DNA of 31,396 bases from JAKLDO01 sp035354435 (GCA_035354435.1 DAOQAY010000012.1:1-31396), one strand, 5' to 3'; positions 1 to 8,850 are shown, counted from the first letter of the stretch. Notes: a model not told the origin generated them from the sequence alone. Translations and numbers: made by a program.

Positions 1-90
1 GGGGCGAAAGATTTTTCGCCCTTACTGGTGGCGTGATGAATCACACCCCTACATTAAATGGGACGGGCTGATACGCGGATCAGTTCCTGC
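1..90. repeat. Cluster of REP/MITE-like palindromes at the left edge
   Basis: Three short inverted repeats lie in tandem. The first is a perfect 8-bp stem (GGGCGAAA at 2-9, TTTCGCCC at 14-21) with a 4-nt loop. The second is GTGA/TCAC (33-36 and 41-44) around TGAA, flanked by G-rich and C-rich arms, with CCCCTAC at 46-52. The third is CTGAT/ATCAG (68-72 and 79-83) around ACGCGG. GTAGGGG-bordered palindromes of this look are common as dispersed intergenic repeats in many bacterial genomes, so this is probably the end of such a mobile or REP-like element, cut by the window edge. No U-tract follows, so it does not look like a plain terminator. I see no open frame here. 91-250 is AT-rich with no gene I can support. 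Confidence 0.55.
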
Positions 91-250
91 TAAGTTTAAT
101 TAACGGGAAAATATGCTGAGCTTTATTCCATTTTATTTCAGTTCGTTCAGCTTATTGAAAAAACAGGAAAAACAATATTACCGGTTAGTGATAGTTTTAA
201 CAAGGATTATGACTGCGCTAAACTGTGATTGATTTTAATGATTTAAGAAA

Positions 251-260
251 ATTTGCAAAT
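251..260. promoter_or_regulatory. 10-bp palindrome over the -35 box, candidate autoregulatory operator
   Basis: ATTTGCAAAT is a perfect palindrome that covers the proposed -35 element of the TetR-like gene. TetR-family repressors commonly bind palindromes overlapping their own promoters. The site is short, and assigning it to this regulator is inference. Confidence 0.25.
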
Positions 261-279
261 CAAAAAAAGTGACTATATT
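252..279 (+). promoter_or_regulatory. Putative promoter of the TetR-like gene
   Basis: A -35-like TTTGCA (252-257) and a -10-like TATATT (274-279) are separated by 16 bp. This predicts a start of transcription near 286 and a leader of about 43 nt before the ATG at 329. The GTG at 269 would lie inside this promoter, which argues against using it as the start codon. Read by eye only. Confidence 0.35.
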
Positions 280-328
280 ACTTCTGGTAAAAGCTGGTTT
301 GTTTATTATTTTTTTCGGAGTACATACC

Positions 329-859
329 ATGGTTAGAAATTCCAATCCTTTGCGTGAGAGGATAATTGAGACCGCTATTGATCTGATAGGGCGGAACACA
401 AAAAAAGAAGTAACGCTAAACGAACTTACAAAAATTATAGGAACTCCGGCTCCGGTAATTTACAATTCTTACAAGAGTATCGGAGAGATAAATGAGGTTG
501 CAAGGAAAAAAATAAATGAAATGATTGCAGAAATAACAAATATGAAGTTTCCGCAATCTTTTCCGGCTCATCTTCTGGCTTCAACGATAGCTTTTAATAT
601 TGCCGGGTTTTTCGAGAAAACAGGTTTCTCTACCGCCATGCTGATTGACGAAGAAGAAACAAGGCTGGATTTCAGTCCGCTCAGGAAAAAACTGGAAAAC
701 CTGTTCACCAGTATACAGGGACTCCGGTATGATCCGGCATTATCCGTCAATCTGCTTCTTCATCAGATTGCAGCTCACATTGAGTATTCGAGAAAAGCGA
801 AAAAAACCATTCCTGACGATCTGGTTGAAATAATATTTAAAACCACACTCTATAAATAA
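329..859 (+). CDS. TetR/AcrR-like transcriptional regulator
   Basis: A 176-residue protein. The N-terminal ~50 residues follow the TetR helix-turn-helix layout: RERIIETAIDLIG, then a linker, VTLNELTKIIGTPAPVIYNSYKS, then a helix into the ligand domain. In family members this segment binds operator DNA as a dimer, and the divergent C-terminal helices sense a ligand that cannot be guessed here. I chose the ATG at 329 because CGGAG sits 8 nt upstream and the protein then begins at the usual distance from the HTH. An in-frame GTG at 269 would add 20 hydrophobic residues atypical of the family and would lie in the proposed promoter. The gene stands alone, 135 bp before guaA. The recognition helix has IYNSYKS where many TetR proteins have LYYHFKS, so assignment to the superfamily is good but to a subfamily is not possible. 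Confidence 0.8.
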   Translation: MVRNSNPLRERIIETAIDLIGRNTKKEVTLNELTKIIGTPAPVIYNSYKSIGEINEVARKKINEMIAEITNMKFPQSFPAHLLASTIAFNIAGFFEKTGFSTAMLIDEEETRLDFSPLRKKLENLFTSIQGLRYDPALSVNLLLHQIAAHIEYSRKAKKTIPDDLVEIIFKTTLYK

Positions 860-899
860 GATATCCGCACCTCAAAAATCTCTAAAAAACACATACATA

Positions 900-947
900 T
901 ATAATTAAAGAGTTTTCTTTGAAAAGTTTTCGATTTTATGTTATCAA
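900..947 (+). promoter_or_regulatory. Weak promoter candidates upstream of guaA
   Basis: The 135-bp gap before guaA holds two options. One is a perfect TATAAT at 900-905 without a recognisable -35. The other is TTGAAA (919-924), a 17-bp spacer and TATCAA (942-947). The second would start transcription about 40 nt before the ATG. I see no folded purine-riboswitch aptamer in the gap. Neither candidate is strong. Confidence 0.25.
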
Positions 948-994
948 GTGATTTCCCATTTGAGGGTTGGCAGTAATTAATTTCCGGAGGATTT

Positions 995-2527
995 ATGGAC
1001 AGGTTATTGATTCTTGATTTCGGTTCCCAGTACAATCAGCTTATTGCCCGCAGAATAAGGGAGATGCATGTCTACTGCGAGCTTCATCCCTTTGATGTTT
1101 CAATTGATTTTATTAAAAAATTCAACCCGAAAGGGATAATTTTTTCCGGCGGTCCGAGTTCTGTGAATGATGAAGGTGCGCCGGATGTGGATGCCGGTAT
1201 TTTCAAGCTCGGTATTCCGATCCTCGGTATCTGTTACGGAATGCAGCTGATGTCAGTGCGGCTCGGCGGATCGCTTGGAAGCGGTGACAGCAGGGAATAC
1301 GGAAGAGCGGAGGTGCAGAATCTCGCGCCGAAATCGCCGCTTTTCAAAAATGTTTCTGAAATGAGTCAGGTGTGGATGAGCCACAGCGATCATGTGAGTG
1401 TTCTTCCTGAGGGTTTTTACACTATTGCAAAGACCGATTCTATTCCTTTTGCCGCCATCGGAAATGATGAATCAAAAATGTATGCAGTCCAGTTCCATCC
1501 CGAAGTAATTCACACTGTTGAAGGTTCAACGATACTTTCAAATTTTGTTTTCGGTGTGTGTGATGCAAAAGCCGAGTGGAGAATGGAAAATTATATTGCC
1601 ATTTCGGTTGAAAAGATCAAAGATCAGATCAAAGATAAAAAAGTTGTGCTCGGGCTTTCAGGCGGAGTTGATTCTTCTGTCACAGCGGCGCTTCTTGCAA
1701 AAGCTATCGGAAAGAACCTTACTGCTATATTTGTTGATAACGGACTTCTGAGAAAGAACGAAAGAGAGGAAGTAGAACGGAATTTCAAGGATATGGTAAA
1801 CCTTATTGTTGTTGATGCAAGGAGTGAATTTCTTTCCAGACTTGCCGGTGTCAGCGATCCGGAAAAGAAAAGAAAGATCATAGGCAGCTCGTTTATAGAT
1901 GTTTTTGAAAGAGAGGCCGGAAAAATAAAAGATGCCGATTTTCTTGCTCAGGGAACGATCTATCCCGATGTAATAGAAAGTTCTTCCAGTAAAAAAGGGG
2001 CTTCGCACACAATAAAAAGTCATCACAATGTCGGCGGACTGCCGGAAGATATGAGACTAAGGTTAGTTGAACCTCTCCGTGATCTGTTCAAAGATGAAGT
2101 GAGAGAGCTGGGTCTCAAGCTCGGACTTCCCGAAAAATTGATAAAAAGACATCCTTTTCCGGGACCGGGTCTTGCAGTGAGAATACTTGGCGAAGTGAGT
2201 GCCGAAAAATGCGATATTCTCAAAGATGCCGACCATATTTTCATCGAAGAGATAAGAAATGCAGGGATCTATGATTCAATATCACAGGCATTTGTAGTAC
2301 TTCTTCCCGTGAAAACCGTCGGAGTAATGGGCGATTGCAGGACTTATGAGTTCGTTGTGTCGCTCCGCGCCGTTAAGACAGACGATTTCATGACAGCGGA
2401 CTGGTATGAATTTGAGTACGCATTCCTGAAAAAAGTGAGTTCCAGAATCATTAATGAAGTGAAAAGAGTGAACAGAGTAGTTTATGACATAAGCTCCAAA
2501 CCGCCAGCAACTATCGAGTGGGAATAA
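995..2527 (+). CDS. guaA: GMP synthase (glutamine-hydrolysing)
   Basis: Converts XMP to GMP in the cytoplasm, using glutamine-derived ammonia and ATP; this is the last step of de novo guanine nucleotide synthesis. At 510 residues it is the usual full length (about 510-525). The class I glutamine amidotransferase comes first, with nucleophile C80 in GICYGMQ and the H168-P-E170 pair completing the triad. The PP-loop ATP pyrophosphatase follows with SGGVDSS at 222-228. The dimerisation domain ends in the signature SSKPPATIEWE at the C terminus. The ATG at 995 has CCGGAGG 4 nt upstream. The next gene starts 14 nt downstream with a strong SD, so the two are probably co-transcribed. All catalytic motifs are present. 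Confidence 0.98.
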   Translation: MDRLLILDFGSQYNQLIARRIREMHVYCELHPFDVSIDFIKKFNPKGIIFSGGPSSVNDEGAPDVDAGIFKLGIPILGICYGMQLMSVRLGGSLGSGDSREYGRAEVQNLAPKSPLFKNVSEMSQVWMSHSDHVSVLPEGFYTIAKTDSIPFAAIGNDESKMYAVQFHPEVIHTVEGSTILSNFVFGVCDAKAEWRMENYIAISVEKIKDQIKDKKVVLGLSGGVDSSVTAALLAKAIGKNLTAIFVDNGLLRKNEREEVERNFKDMVNLIVVDARSEFLSRLAGVSDPEKKRKIIGSSFIDVFEREAGKIKDADFLAQGTIYPDVIESSSSKKGASHTIKSHHNVGGLPEDMRLRLVEPLRDLFKDEVRELGLKLGLPEKLIKRHPFPGPGLAVRILGEVSAEKCDILKDADHIFIEEIRNAGIYDSISQAFVVLLPVKTVGVMGDCRTYEFVVSLRAVKTDDFMTADWYEFEYAFLKKVSSRIINEVKRVNRVVYDISSKPPATIEWE

Positions 2528-2541
2528 GATCAGGAGGAATT

Positions 2542-5500
2542 ATGAGCAGGATCGTTATTTCGGATGACAAGTCTCTGGAAAATCTGGATATCAGATTTGA
2601 TCATCTTCTCCTTAACAGCGAAGAGCTTCAGGCTGAAAGGGATAAGTTCAAGCCGATAGAGAGCATACTTGATGAAGTTCCTGAAGATTTTTTTCCGACA
2701 GCTCTTGTGTCGGTGTCAGGTGAAAAAGCACTTTCACTGCTTCAGGGTGACGATGAGCTTGAGCTGTTCTTTATGATAATGCTTGCCCGCAATCAGGGTG
2801 CTGAACTTTTTGATAAACTCAGAAGTCTCAAGGAGAAACTGGAATCCCATAAATACAGAGATCTGCTGATTTTTCTCTTTTTCCACTGCGACCACAACAA
2901 AGACCGGATAATTAACGAAATCAGGTCTGTCGCACCTCACTCAAAGGACGGTGTCGCCGATTTTATAATTTCAGCATACAGCGATGAAGCGAACGAGATA
3001 AAGGTCGTCAAAGGTGCTGAATATATTTGCGCCTCTTTATTTGAAGCTGTCAAGGCCGAGAAGTCGGGTGATATTTCGAAGGCTTTTACTCTGATGCTTG
3101 AGCTTTTCGAAAAATCGGGGTACAGCCAGTTTATTTTTGAAGTTCTTAAATTTTATCTTGTCCAGTATAACGGCATAAGTTCAGAACAGATTGAGCTTTT
3201 CACAAATAAAGTTTCGGAAAGTCCTCTCACGATCTCATTTTCGCATCTTAAATTCATTGAGTTCCTCTATTATTACCGTAACGGAGTGAATGATAAGATA
3301 GAATCATCTGTTTCGGCACTTGCTGAAAGTACCGATTCGGTTTTTATTTTAAATGTGATAGCGCCGATCCTTTACAAATTCCAGAAATGGCATCTGATCG
3401 GAAAGTTCTATAAGCTTTCTGCAAAAAAGACATCCGGTGCGGAAAGGACAAAATATCTTGAACTGCTTGCCGATGTCTATGAAAATAAGCTGGATATGCC
3501 TGATTTCGCTACTGAAATTCATAAAAATATTGTTGAAGACGACCCGCTGAGCTGTTCGATAAGTCTATCGAGAGTTCTTTCGGTATATGAAGAAAACGGA
3601 ATGTGGGATGATCTGTTCAATCTTTACAATCAGCTGTCCGGAAGGGAGGCTGACAGCAATTTACAGGCCTATTATCTTTACAAGGCTGGTGATGTTCTGC
3701 ATCGTGAACTTAACAAAAGCGTTGAAGCAAGGGCGCTTCTTGAAAAAAGTCTTGCATTGAAACATTCTTTCGAAGTTGTCAGGACGCTTTCTGAAATATA
3801 CCTGAAAATGCACGATTATGATGCCTATATCAGGACACTTCTGAAGGAGCTCGAATTTTCGCTTGAAGAAAGTGAAAGGATAAGAGTGCTGACTATTATA
3901 GCTGAAACCTATATGAACAATAAAAAGGACTATATTTCAGCTCAGAAATATTATCTTAACATTCTTGAAATATCACCCGGTCATCTTCCAACAATTAAAA
4001 AGCTCGGCAAAATATATTATCTCACAAAAAGCTGGAAAAAGCTGACAGAGATCAATTTCAAGGAGATCGATCTGATTAAAGATCTGGTTGATACGGTCAA
4101 TCTGTATTATCGCAACGGATCTATATTCTTCAAAGAATTGGGAGATATGGAAAGGGCGATGGAATGTTTCATGGAGATACTTGAAATTGAACCCGATCAC
4201 ATTCCGACGCTTCTGTACCTTGAGAAGATCTACATGAGAAAAAAGGATATAGGAAATCTTATTGTTCTTTATAAAAGGCTTCTTGAGGCTTCGCATACCG
4301 ATTCAGAAACGAGGCAGTATTATCTTACAAGACTTGGCATAATCTACCGCGACAGCAATATGAGCAAAGAGTCAGCCGATATTTTTAAAGCGATCATTAA
4401 AATGTTTCCGGATAACATTATGGCTCGTGAAAATCTCAGAATGATAGAAGGGCTGGCTGATTTTTCAGGCTCGGGGAACGGCAGTTTTGTTGAAAGGGAT
4501 ATTGAACATTTCACAGATCTTATTAAAACCGGCGATCCTTCCAATATTTCTGAACAATACCTTAAACGATGTGACAATTCACTCTGGAAAGATCTTTATT
4601 TTTTCAAAAAGAAAGGTGAGATTCCGGATTCATCAAGTTACAGGCTTTCTCCTGATGAACAGTTTGTAATTAATCTTCTCGAAAGAAAATTTTCTATAGA
4701 TAATCTGATAAAGAACTCTTCAAAAAAGACCGCATTGATGCTTCTTGTCGAGAAATATCTTGATGAGAAATACTATAAAGGTATCCAGACTATATTGAAA
4801 TATTATCTGAAGTTCGAGCCTGACAACAAACGGAAAGTATGGGCGATGTTCTTCAGAGGGCTTGATAATCCTGAAATGAAAGAGGAATTTGAGAATATCC
4901 TTATGAGCGGTTCGGATATTGAGTGTTTCAATATTGTCCGTGAAATTCTTGAGAAAATATATATAAAAGACGGCGACTTTCAGACAATACTTTTCTTGAG
5001 AAATGCTTATACCCGGAAGCTTTCAGATCCGGTTGAAAAGTGCAGGTTCATTGATGCATCAATAGAAATGCTTTCAGAACAGCTGGACAGCGAACAGCTT
5101 TTTGACCTTTACAAGCTCAGATATAAGTCGACACCTCAGGAACAGCTTGAATCATATACGGCTGTTTATGAATCATTCCTTAAAAATTCAGGCAAGGACA
5201 GTCTGCTTGTTCCGATATGTGAAGCCCGGTGGGAGAAATCAAAAACTGTTGAAAATGGTACAAAATATGCACAGCTTCTTATAAATCAGGGTAATGAATT
5301 GAAAGCTCTTGATGTTTTGAGAGAGATTTCAAAAATGACTGATGACAATTCGGTTTTCGAGCTTTATTCAGGCATTCTTGCAGGAAGTCTTGATTATGAT
5401 GCATCTATTGCCGAAATAAACAGAAGACTTGCCGAAGAACAGAACGGGACTTTTATCTCGAAGCTCAAAGAACTTCTTCTCGATATATATCTTGCCGCAG

Positions 5501-6831
5501 GATACACAACCAATGCAATGGAGCTTTTCAGAAATTCGCATTATGAGGATATGGATATACTTTTCAGCAAAGGTCTGGATCTGGCAACTCTGATGAAAAA
5601 TGCAGGATTCATTGATGATTCTGTCGTAATGGTCAGATCGCTGATAGCTTTGAATAGTGAACAGGCTGAACGAAAGCTGACATTCCTGATAGATTTAAAG
5701 ATCGATCTTACAGATGATGATTTTAACGGATTTACTTCATACAGACAGGTAAAATCATTCTTTGTAGAGAATATGTCTGAGAATTGCAGAAAGATAGCGG
5801 TAAAATATTTTTTTGAAAAAGGAGATGAAGAGGCGGCGGCGATACATATCACAAATCTTATAAAGGACGGTTTTGTCGAAGAAGCCGGGCAGTTGATAAA
5901 TTCACATATAAAAGGTGATATTGCAAAAACTGTTATGATGTCAAAGCTTGCCTGGAAGAACGGTAATTTTGATGAAGAGAAAAAGCTTCTGAAAGATATT
6001 GTCATGAATTCGATTATTGAGAAAGAGACATATCCCCTGAAAAGATTGATAGTGCTTGAAAAGGACAACCGCAGAACCATCTGTTTTCTCAGCAGTATCA
6101 TGAAGGAATCCGGAGATGAAAACTATAATTGCGAAGATTCTTTTTCGAGACTTTTTTCCCTTGAAATGGATGATGTTTTCAATCTGGCAGGTTTCAATGA
6201 GATAGATTATCTTTTTAAGGAATATGCCAGAATAATGATTTCAGGTGTCAGAGATGAAAATAAAATTTCGGGTAAACCGCTTAACGGATCTTCCCACAGA
6301 CCTTTGATACTTCTGCTCGAACAGATTAAGCTTGCAACCGGATTTGAAGATATTCATGCTGTTTTTGACGAAAATCTTGCAACTATGTTTGAGATCAGCC
6401 CCGGTAAGATCCCCTGCATAATTTTCGGTCCTGATTCACTGAACACAGATATCCGCAGACTTAAATATGACATTCTTAGAAATGTTTTCATGGCGATTTG
6501 CGGTGTCGGTGAAGGTATTTATGAATCCATGAGTTCCACGCTGAAACTTACGGGCAAGGATAAAGTCAAGTTTATAAAAGGTATGCGTGAAAATCTTCAG
6601 AGCAGATTTCTTGAGATATTTAACAGACTTGAGTCAGAGAATTCCGAAAAGATCAGATCATTTGTTTCAAAGCTTGATGAAGCATCTTTTTATTATGCGT
6701 TTGCAATTGTCCCCGACATCAGGTTTGCACTTATGCAGTTAAATATCACTATTGAAGGGCTTAACAGCCTTGACCCTGAAGTTGTTAAATTTGCGGGGTT
6801 CCTGAAAAAATATTTCTTTAAGACGGAGTAA
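2542..6831 (+). CDS. Giant TPR/alpha-solenoid protein
   Basis: A 1429-residue protein with no signal peptide and no membrane segment, so probably a cytoplasmic scaffold. The clearest TPR-like units lie at about residues 390-640, for example an A-x-x-Y-x-x-I-L-E-I-x-P pattern around residues 470-480 and MECFMEILEIEPDH near 540-555. The rest is helical and fits a degenerate solenoid. The C-terminal ~180 residues (from about 1250) form a different, compact-looking segment. Large TPR proteins of Myxococcota often end in a domain of unknown role with broadly similar layout, a comparison made from memory. The ATG at 2542 follows AGGAGG at 2532-2537; an upstream in-frame start at 2518 lies inside guaA and lacks a site. 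The stop is 4 nt before the YciO start. Partner and function are unknown. Confidence 0.85.
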   Translation: MSRIVISDDKSLENLDIRFDHLLLNSEELQAERDKFKPIESILDEVPEDFFPTALVSVSGEKALSLLQGDDELELFFMIMLARNQGAELFDKLRSLKEKLESHKYRDLLIFLFFHCDHNKDRIINEIRSVAPHSKDGVADFIISAYSDEANEIKVVKGAEYICASLFEAVKAEKSGDISKAFTLMLELFEKSGYSQFIFEVLKFYLVQYNGISSEQIELFTNKVSESPLTISFSHLKFIEFLYYYRNGVNDKIESSVSALAESTDSVFILNVIAPILYKFQKWHLIGKFYKLSAKKTSGAERTKYLELLADVYENKLDMPDFATEIHKNIVEDDPLSCSISLSRVLSVYEENGMWDDLFNLYNQLSGREADSNLQAYYLYKAGDVLHRELNKSVEARALLEKSLALKHSFEVVRTLSEIYLKMHDYDAYIRTLLKELEFSLEESERIRVLTIIAETYMNNKKDYISAQKYYLNILEISPGHLPTIKKLGKIYYLTKSWKKLTEINFKEIDLIKDLVDTVNLYYRNGSIFFKELGDMERAMECFMEILEIEPDHIPTLLYLEKIYMRKKDIGNLIVLYKRLLEASHTDSETRQYYLTRLGIIYRDSNMSKESADIFKAIIKMFPDNIMARENLRMIEGLADFSGSGNGSFVERDIEHFTDLIKTGDPSNISEQYLKRCDNSLWKDLYFFKKKGEIPDSSSYRLSPDEQFVINLLERKFSIDNLIKNSSKKTALMLLVEKYLDEKYYKGIQTILKYYLKFEPDNKRKVWAMFFRGLDNPEMKEEFENILMSGSDIECFNIVREILEKIYIKDGDFQTILFLRNAYTRKLSDPVEKCRFIDASIEMLSEQLDSEQLFDLYKLRYKSTPQEQLESYTAVYESFLKNSGKDSLLVPICEARWEKSKTVENGTKYAQLLINQGNELKALDVLREISKMTDDNSVFELYSGILAGSLDYDASIAEINRRLAEEQNGTFISKLKELLLDIYLAAGYTTNAMELFRNSHYEDMDILFSKGLDLATLMKNAGFIDDSVVMVRSLIALNSEQAERKLTFLIDLKIDLTDDDFNGFTSYRQVKSFFVENMSENCRKIAVKYFFEKGDEEAAAIHITNLIKDGFVEEAGQLINSHIKGDIAKTVMMSKLAWKNGNFDEEKKLLKDIVMNSIIEKETYPLKRLIVLEKDNRRTICFLSSIMKESGDENYNCEDSFSRLFSLEMDDVFNLAGFNEIDYLFKEYARIMISGVRDENKISGKPLNGSSHRPLILLLEQIKLATGFEDIHAVFDENLATMFEISPGKIPCIIFGPDSLNTDIRRLKYDILRNVFMAICGVGEGIYESMSSTLKLTGKDKVKFIKGMRENLQSRFLEIFNRLESENSEKIRSFVSKLDEASFYYAFAIVPDIRFALMQLNITIEGLNSLDPEVVKFAGFLKKYFFKTE

Positions 6832-6835
6832 ATGA

Positions 6836-7444
6836 ATGGAGACTGTTCAGGTTCATCTTCTGAATCCTCAACCCAGAACACTGGAAAAGATCGCGAATGT
6901 CATAAACAGCGGCGGAGTTGTGCTTCTTCCGGGAGACACGGCATATTTTCTTGCTGTAAAGATAGGAAAAAAGAGCGCTCTTGAAAAACTGAATCTGATA
7001 AAACAGACAAAAAAAAGGAAGTTTTATTCAGTCGTTTTCAGGGATCTCAGCGATATTGCAAAATATGCTGATATTGATAACAGACATTTTTCGTTACTGA
7101 AAAGATGTCTGCCGGGGCCGTATACTTTCATTCTTAATGCAAGCCGTGATATTCCGAAAATAATGCTTGAGAACAGGCGTGAAATCGGCATAAGGATACC
7201 TGACAGTGTGTTTATCAGCAAGCTTATTGAGCAGATAGGGGAACCGCTTATCGTGTCCACGGCATCAAATGAGGACGGTGTGTCATTCAATGATCCGGCT
7301 GAAGATGCTCCGGCATGGCTGGGTTATGTCGATATGATAGTGGATGGCGGATACATTCCCGCCGAACTGACAACCATTATCAGACTGAATTCCGATGAAT
7401 ATGAAATTGTCAGGGAAGGAAAAGGACCGGCTGATATTTTTTAA
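6836..7444 (+). CDS. YciO-type Sua5/YciO/YrdC family protein
   Basis: A 202-residue single-domain protein of the Sua5/YciO/YrdC fold. Family members bind ATP and L-threonine to make threonylcarbamoyl-AMP for t6A37 tRNA modification. The order of conserved segments is GDTAYFLAV, KKRKFYSVVFRDLSDIAKYA, LPGPYTFIL, REIGIRIPDS, GEPLIVSTAS and VDMIVDGGY, ending TTIIRL...REGKG. This matches E. coli YciO more closely than TsaC/YrdC or Sua5, notably in the basic KR loop and the terminal REG. YciO proteins are considered poor or dubious t6A enzymes, so the role may differ. The gene starts 4 nt after the TPR gene, so it is in the same operon. ATG 6836 is the only start giving the full N-terminal beta strand. 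Confidence 0.85.
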   Translation: METVQVHLLNPQPRTLEKIANVINSGGVVLLPGDTAYFLAVKIGKKSALEKLNLIKQTKKRKFYSVVFRDLSDIAKYADIDNRHFSLLKRCLPGPYTFILNASRDIPKIMLENRREIGIRIPDSVFISKLIEQIGEPLIVSTASNEDGVSFNDPAEDAPAWLGYVDMIVDGGYIPAELTTIIRLNSDEYEIVREGKGPADIF

Positions 7445-7460
7445 CTATCCGGGATGTGTT

Positions 7461-8846
7461 ATGAGAAAATTCAATTTTACTATTTCTGTTTTTATTTTTT
7501 CGCTGTTGATCTATCTATACTATGTCATCGGCATTGTTTTTATTAAAAAGAGCGGATACGAAATGGGGATTTTTTATTTTACTCCGGTGTATCTTTATTC
7601 TTTTTATAAGCTTATCCGGTCAGGAATAAGGAGAACATGGAGCGCAGTTCTTTTTATAGCTGTTCCTTTTTCCATTTCATCTTATCTTTCATTGATCGAA
7701 CAGATGCCGGGCTGGGAGGTTTCAGGGTTCATTCCTGTCATTGTCATAATGTCATACCTTTTCAAATCGAGTAAAAGAGGTGAAACTCCGCTTCAAACTG
7801 TCTATCTGCCTAAAATAGTCGGCATATTCCTTTTCGCGGTATTCTTTTTCTCATTTATACATTACTTAAACACGGGAAATCTTGAAAGTGCGCTTTATAT
7901 GGCTGTTGCAATATATTCACCTGCTCCATTAGCGGTTATTGTTGCTGTTTTTATAAACTTTATTATTACAACAGCTGCTCTGTCCGTTGTGTTGAACGAT
8001 CTTCGGTTCTTTAATGATGGCGCAGTTATCAGAAAACTGATTTTTGATACAGATTCATTTCTTACTTTCCCTCATTTAAATCTTTCAGGAATAGAGACGA
8101 TAGCAGGTTTTTCGAAAAAAGATTTTCTTGTTATGGTCGAGAAGTTGAATGCTGTTGCCGAACAGTCAGGTGATTATGCTGAAACTGTAAAAAAGGACGG
8201 GTTTTTCTCTCATAAGTTCGAAGACGGTACGACCCTTGCAATGGCTCCGTTGAAGACGATACTTGCAAAAGGGATTTATAAGAAAGACGGGATCGTCCTT
8301 CCGGATAAAAAAGACGAAAGATCGTTTATAGCACTTGTCATGAATGATATTATCGCAGGATATTACGCCATCGAAAAGATCAGCCCTTCGACAAATGCAT
8401 CGCTTCTTGAAATGTTTGAAAAGAAATATGGTATAAGTTCAGTTATATGCGCCCCTGTTGAACCGAAGATATGGAAGAATTGTGCAAAAGTAATGGACAG
8501 TCTCGATGCTGCTGCCATTGAAAGCATTGACATTGTAATCAGTGAAAAAGATTTAAAAACAAAAGGAATAAACCTTTTCTGGGGCGGAAATGATTATGAA
8601 AAGGGTGACATTTTCCTTGCGAAACCGTTCGTGACGACCCTGATGAACTTCATTGTCGTTTCAAGGGAAGTCAAAGCAAGACTGATAAAAGGTGTAATAG
8701 TTTGTTCTTTTCCTTTTGCCATCTCACTTTTTGCAATATCTTTCGGATTGAAGATTCCTCAGATATCAACCATTTCACTGATGTTCTCATTTGCCATGAC
8801 ACTGGCTTATGTATCTTATTTCAAGTCGGTAAATAAAAGGAGCTAA
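7461..8846 (+). CDS. Degenerate P1B-type ATPase-like membrane protein (predicted pseudoenzyme)
   Basis: A 461-residue membrane protein with eight predicted TM segments (about 8-28, 36-53, 59-79, 87-101, 117-136, 145-177, 408-428, 434-455). This equals the MA, MB, M1-M6 plan of heavy-metal P1B ATPases. The M4 metal motif CPC appears as S153-P-A. Forty residues later (41 in archaeal CopA) FDKTGTLT appears as F195-D-T-D-S-F-L-T, keeping D196 and LT but losing KTGT. The N-domain SEHP site reads SGDY (236-239), and GDGxND is absent. The downstream G-G-N-D-Y-E-K-G-D-I-F-L and V-S-R-E segments (375-403) still align with the end of the P domain and entry to M5. The actuator domain with TGE is missing: only about 15 residues join TM4 to TM5. 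I chose ATG 7461, 16 nt after the YciO stop; its SD is weak. Upstream in-frame starts lie inside yciO. Transport activity is very unlikely; a sensor or scaffold role is inference. Confidence 0.7.
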   Translation: MRKFNFTISVFIFSLLIYLYYVIGIVFIKKSGYEMGIFYFTPVYLYSFYKLIRSGIRRTWSAVLFIAVPFSISSYLSLIEQMPGWEVSGFIPVIVIMSYLFKSSKRGETPLQTVYLPKIVGIFLFAVFFFSFIHYLNTGNLESALYMAVAIYSPAPLAVIVAVFINFIITTAALSVVLNDLRFFNDGAVIRKLIFDTDSFLTFPHLNLSGIETIAGFSKKDFLVMVEKLNAVAEQSGDYAETVKKDGFFSHKFEDGTTLAMAPLKTILAKGIYKKDGIVLPDKKDERSFIALVMNDIIAGYYAIEKISPSTNASLLEMFEKKYGISSVICAPVEPKIWKNCAKVMDSLDAAAIESIDIVISEKDLKTKGINLFWGGNDYEKGDIFLAKPFVTTLMNFIVVSREVKARLIKGVIVCSFPFAISLFAISFGLKIPQISTISLMFSFAMTLAYVSYFKSVNKRS

Positions 8847-8850
8847 ATTT

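Noticed and set aside
269..328. Upstream GTG start adding 20 residues to the TetR-like protein
   Set aside because: Lies within the predicted promoter, has no SD, and adds a hydrophobic leader unlike the family.
860..994. Purine riboswitch upstream of guaA
   Set aside because: I looked for a three-way junction with conserved loop bases and found none in this AT-rich 135-bp gap.
5541..6101. 186-codon minus-strand open frame inside the TPR gene
   Set aside because: Shadow of the solenoid gene; no SD site, Phe/Ser-rich, no recognisable motif.
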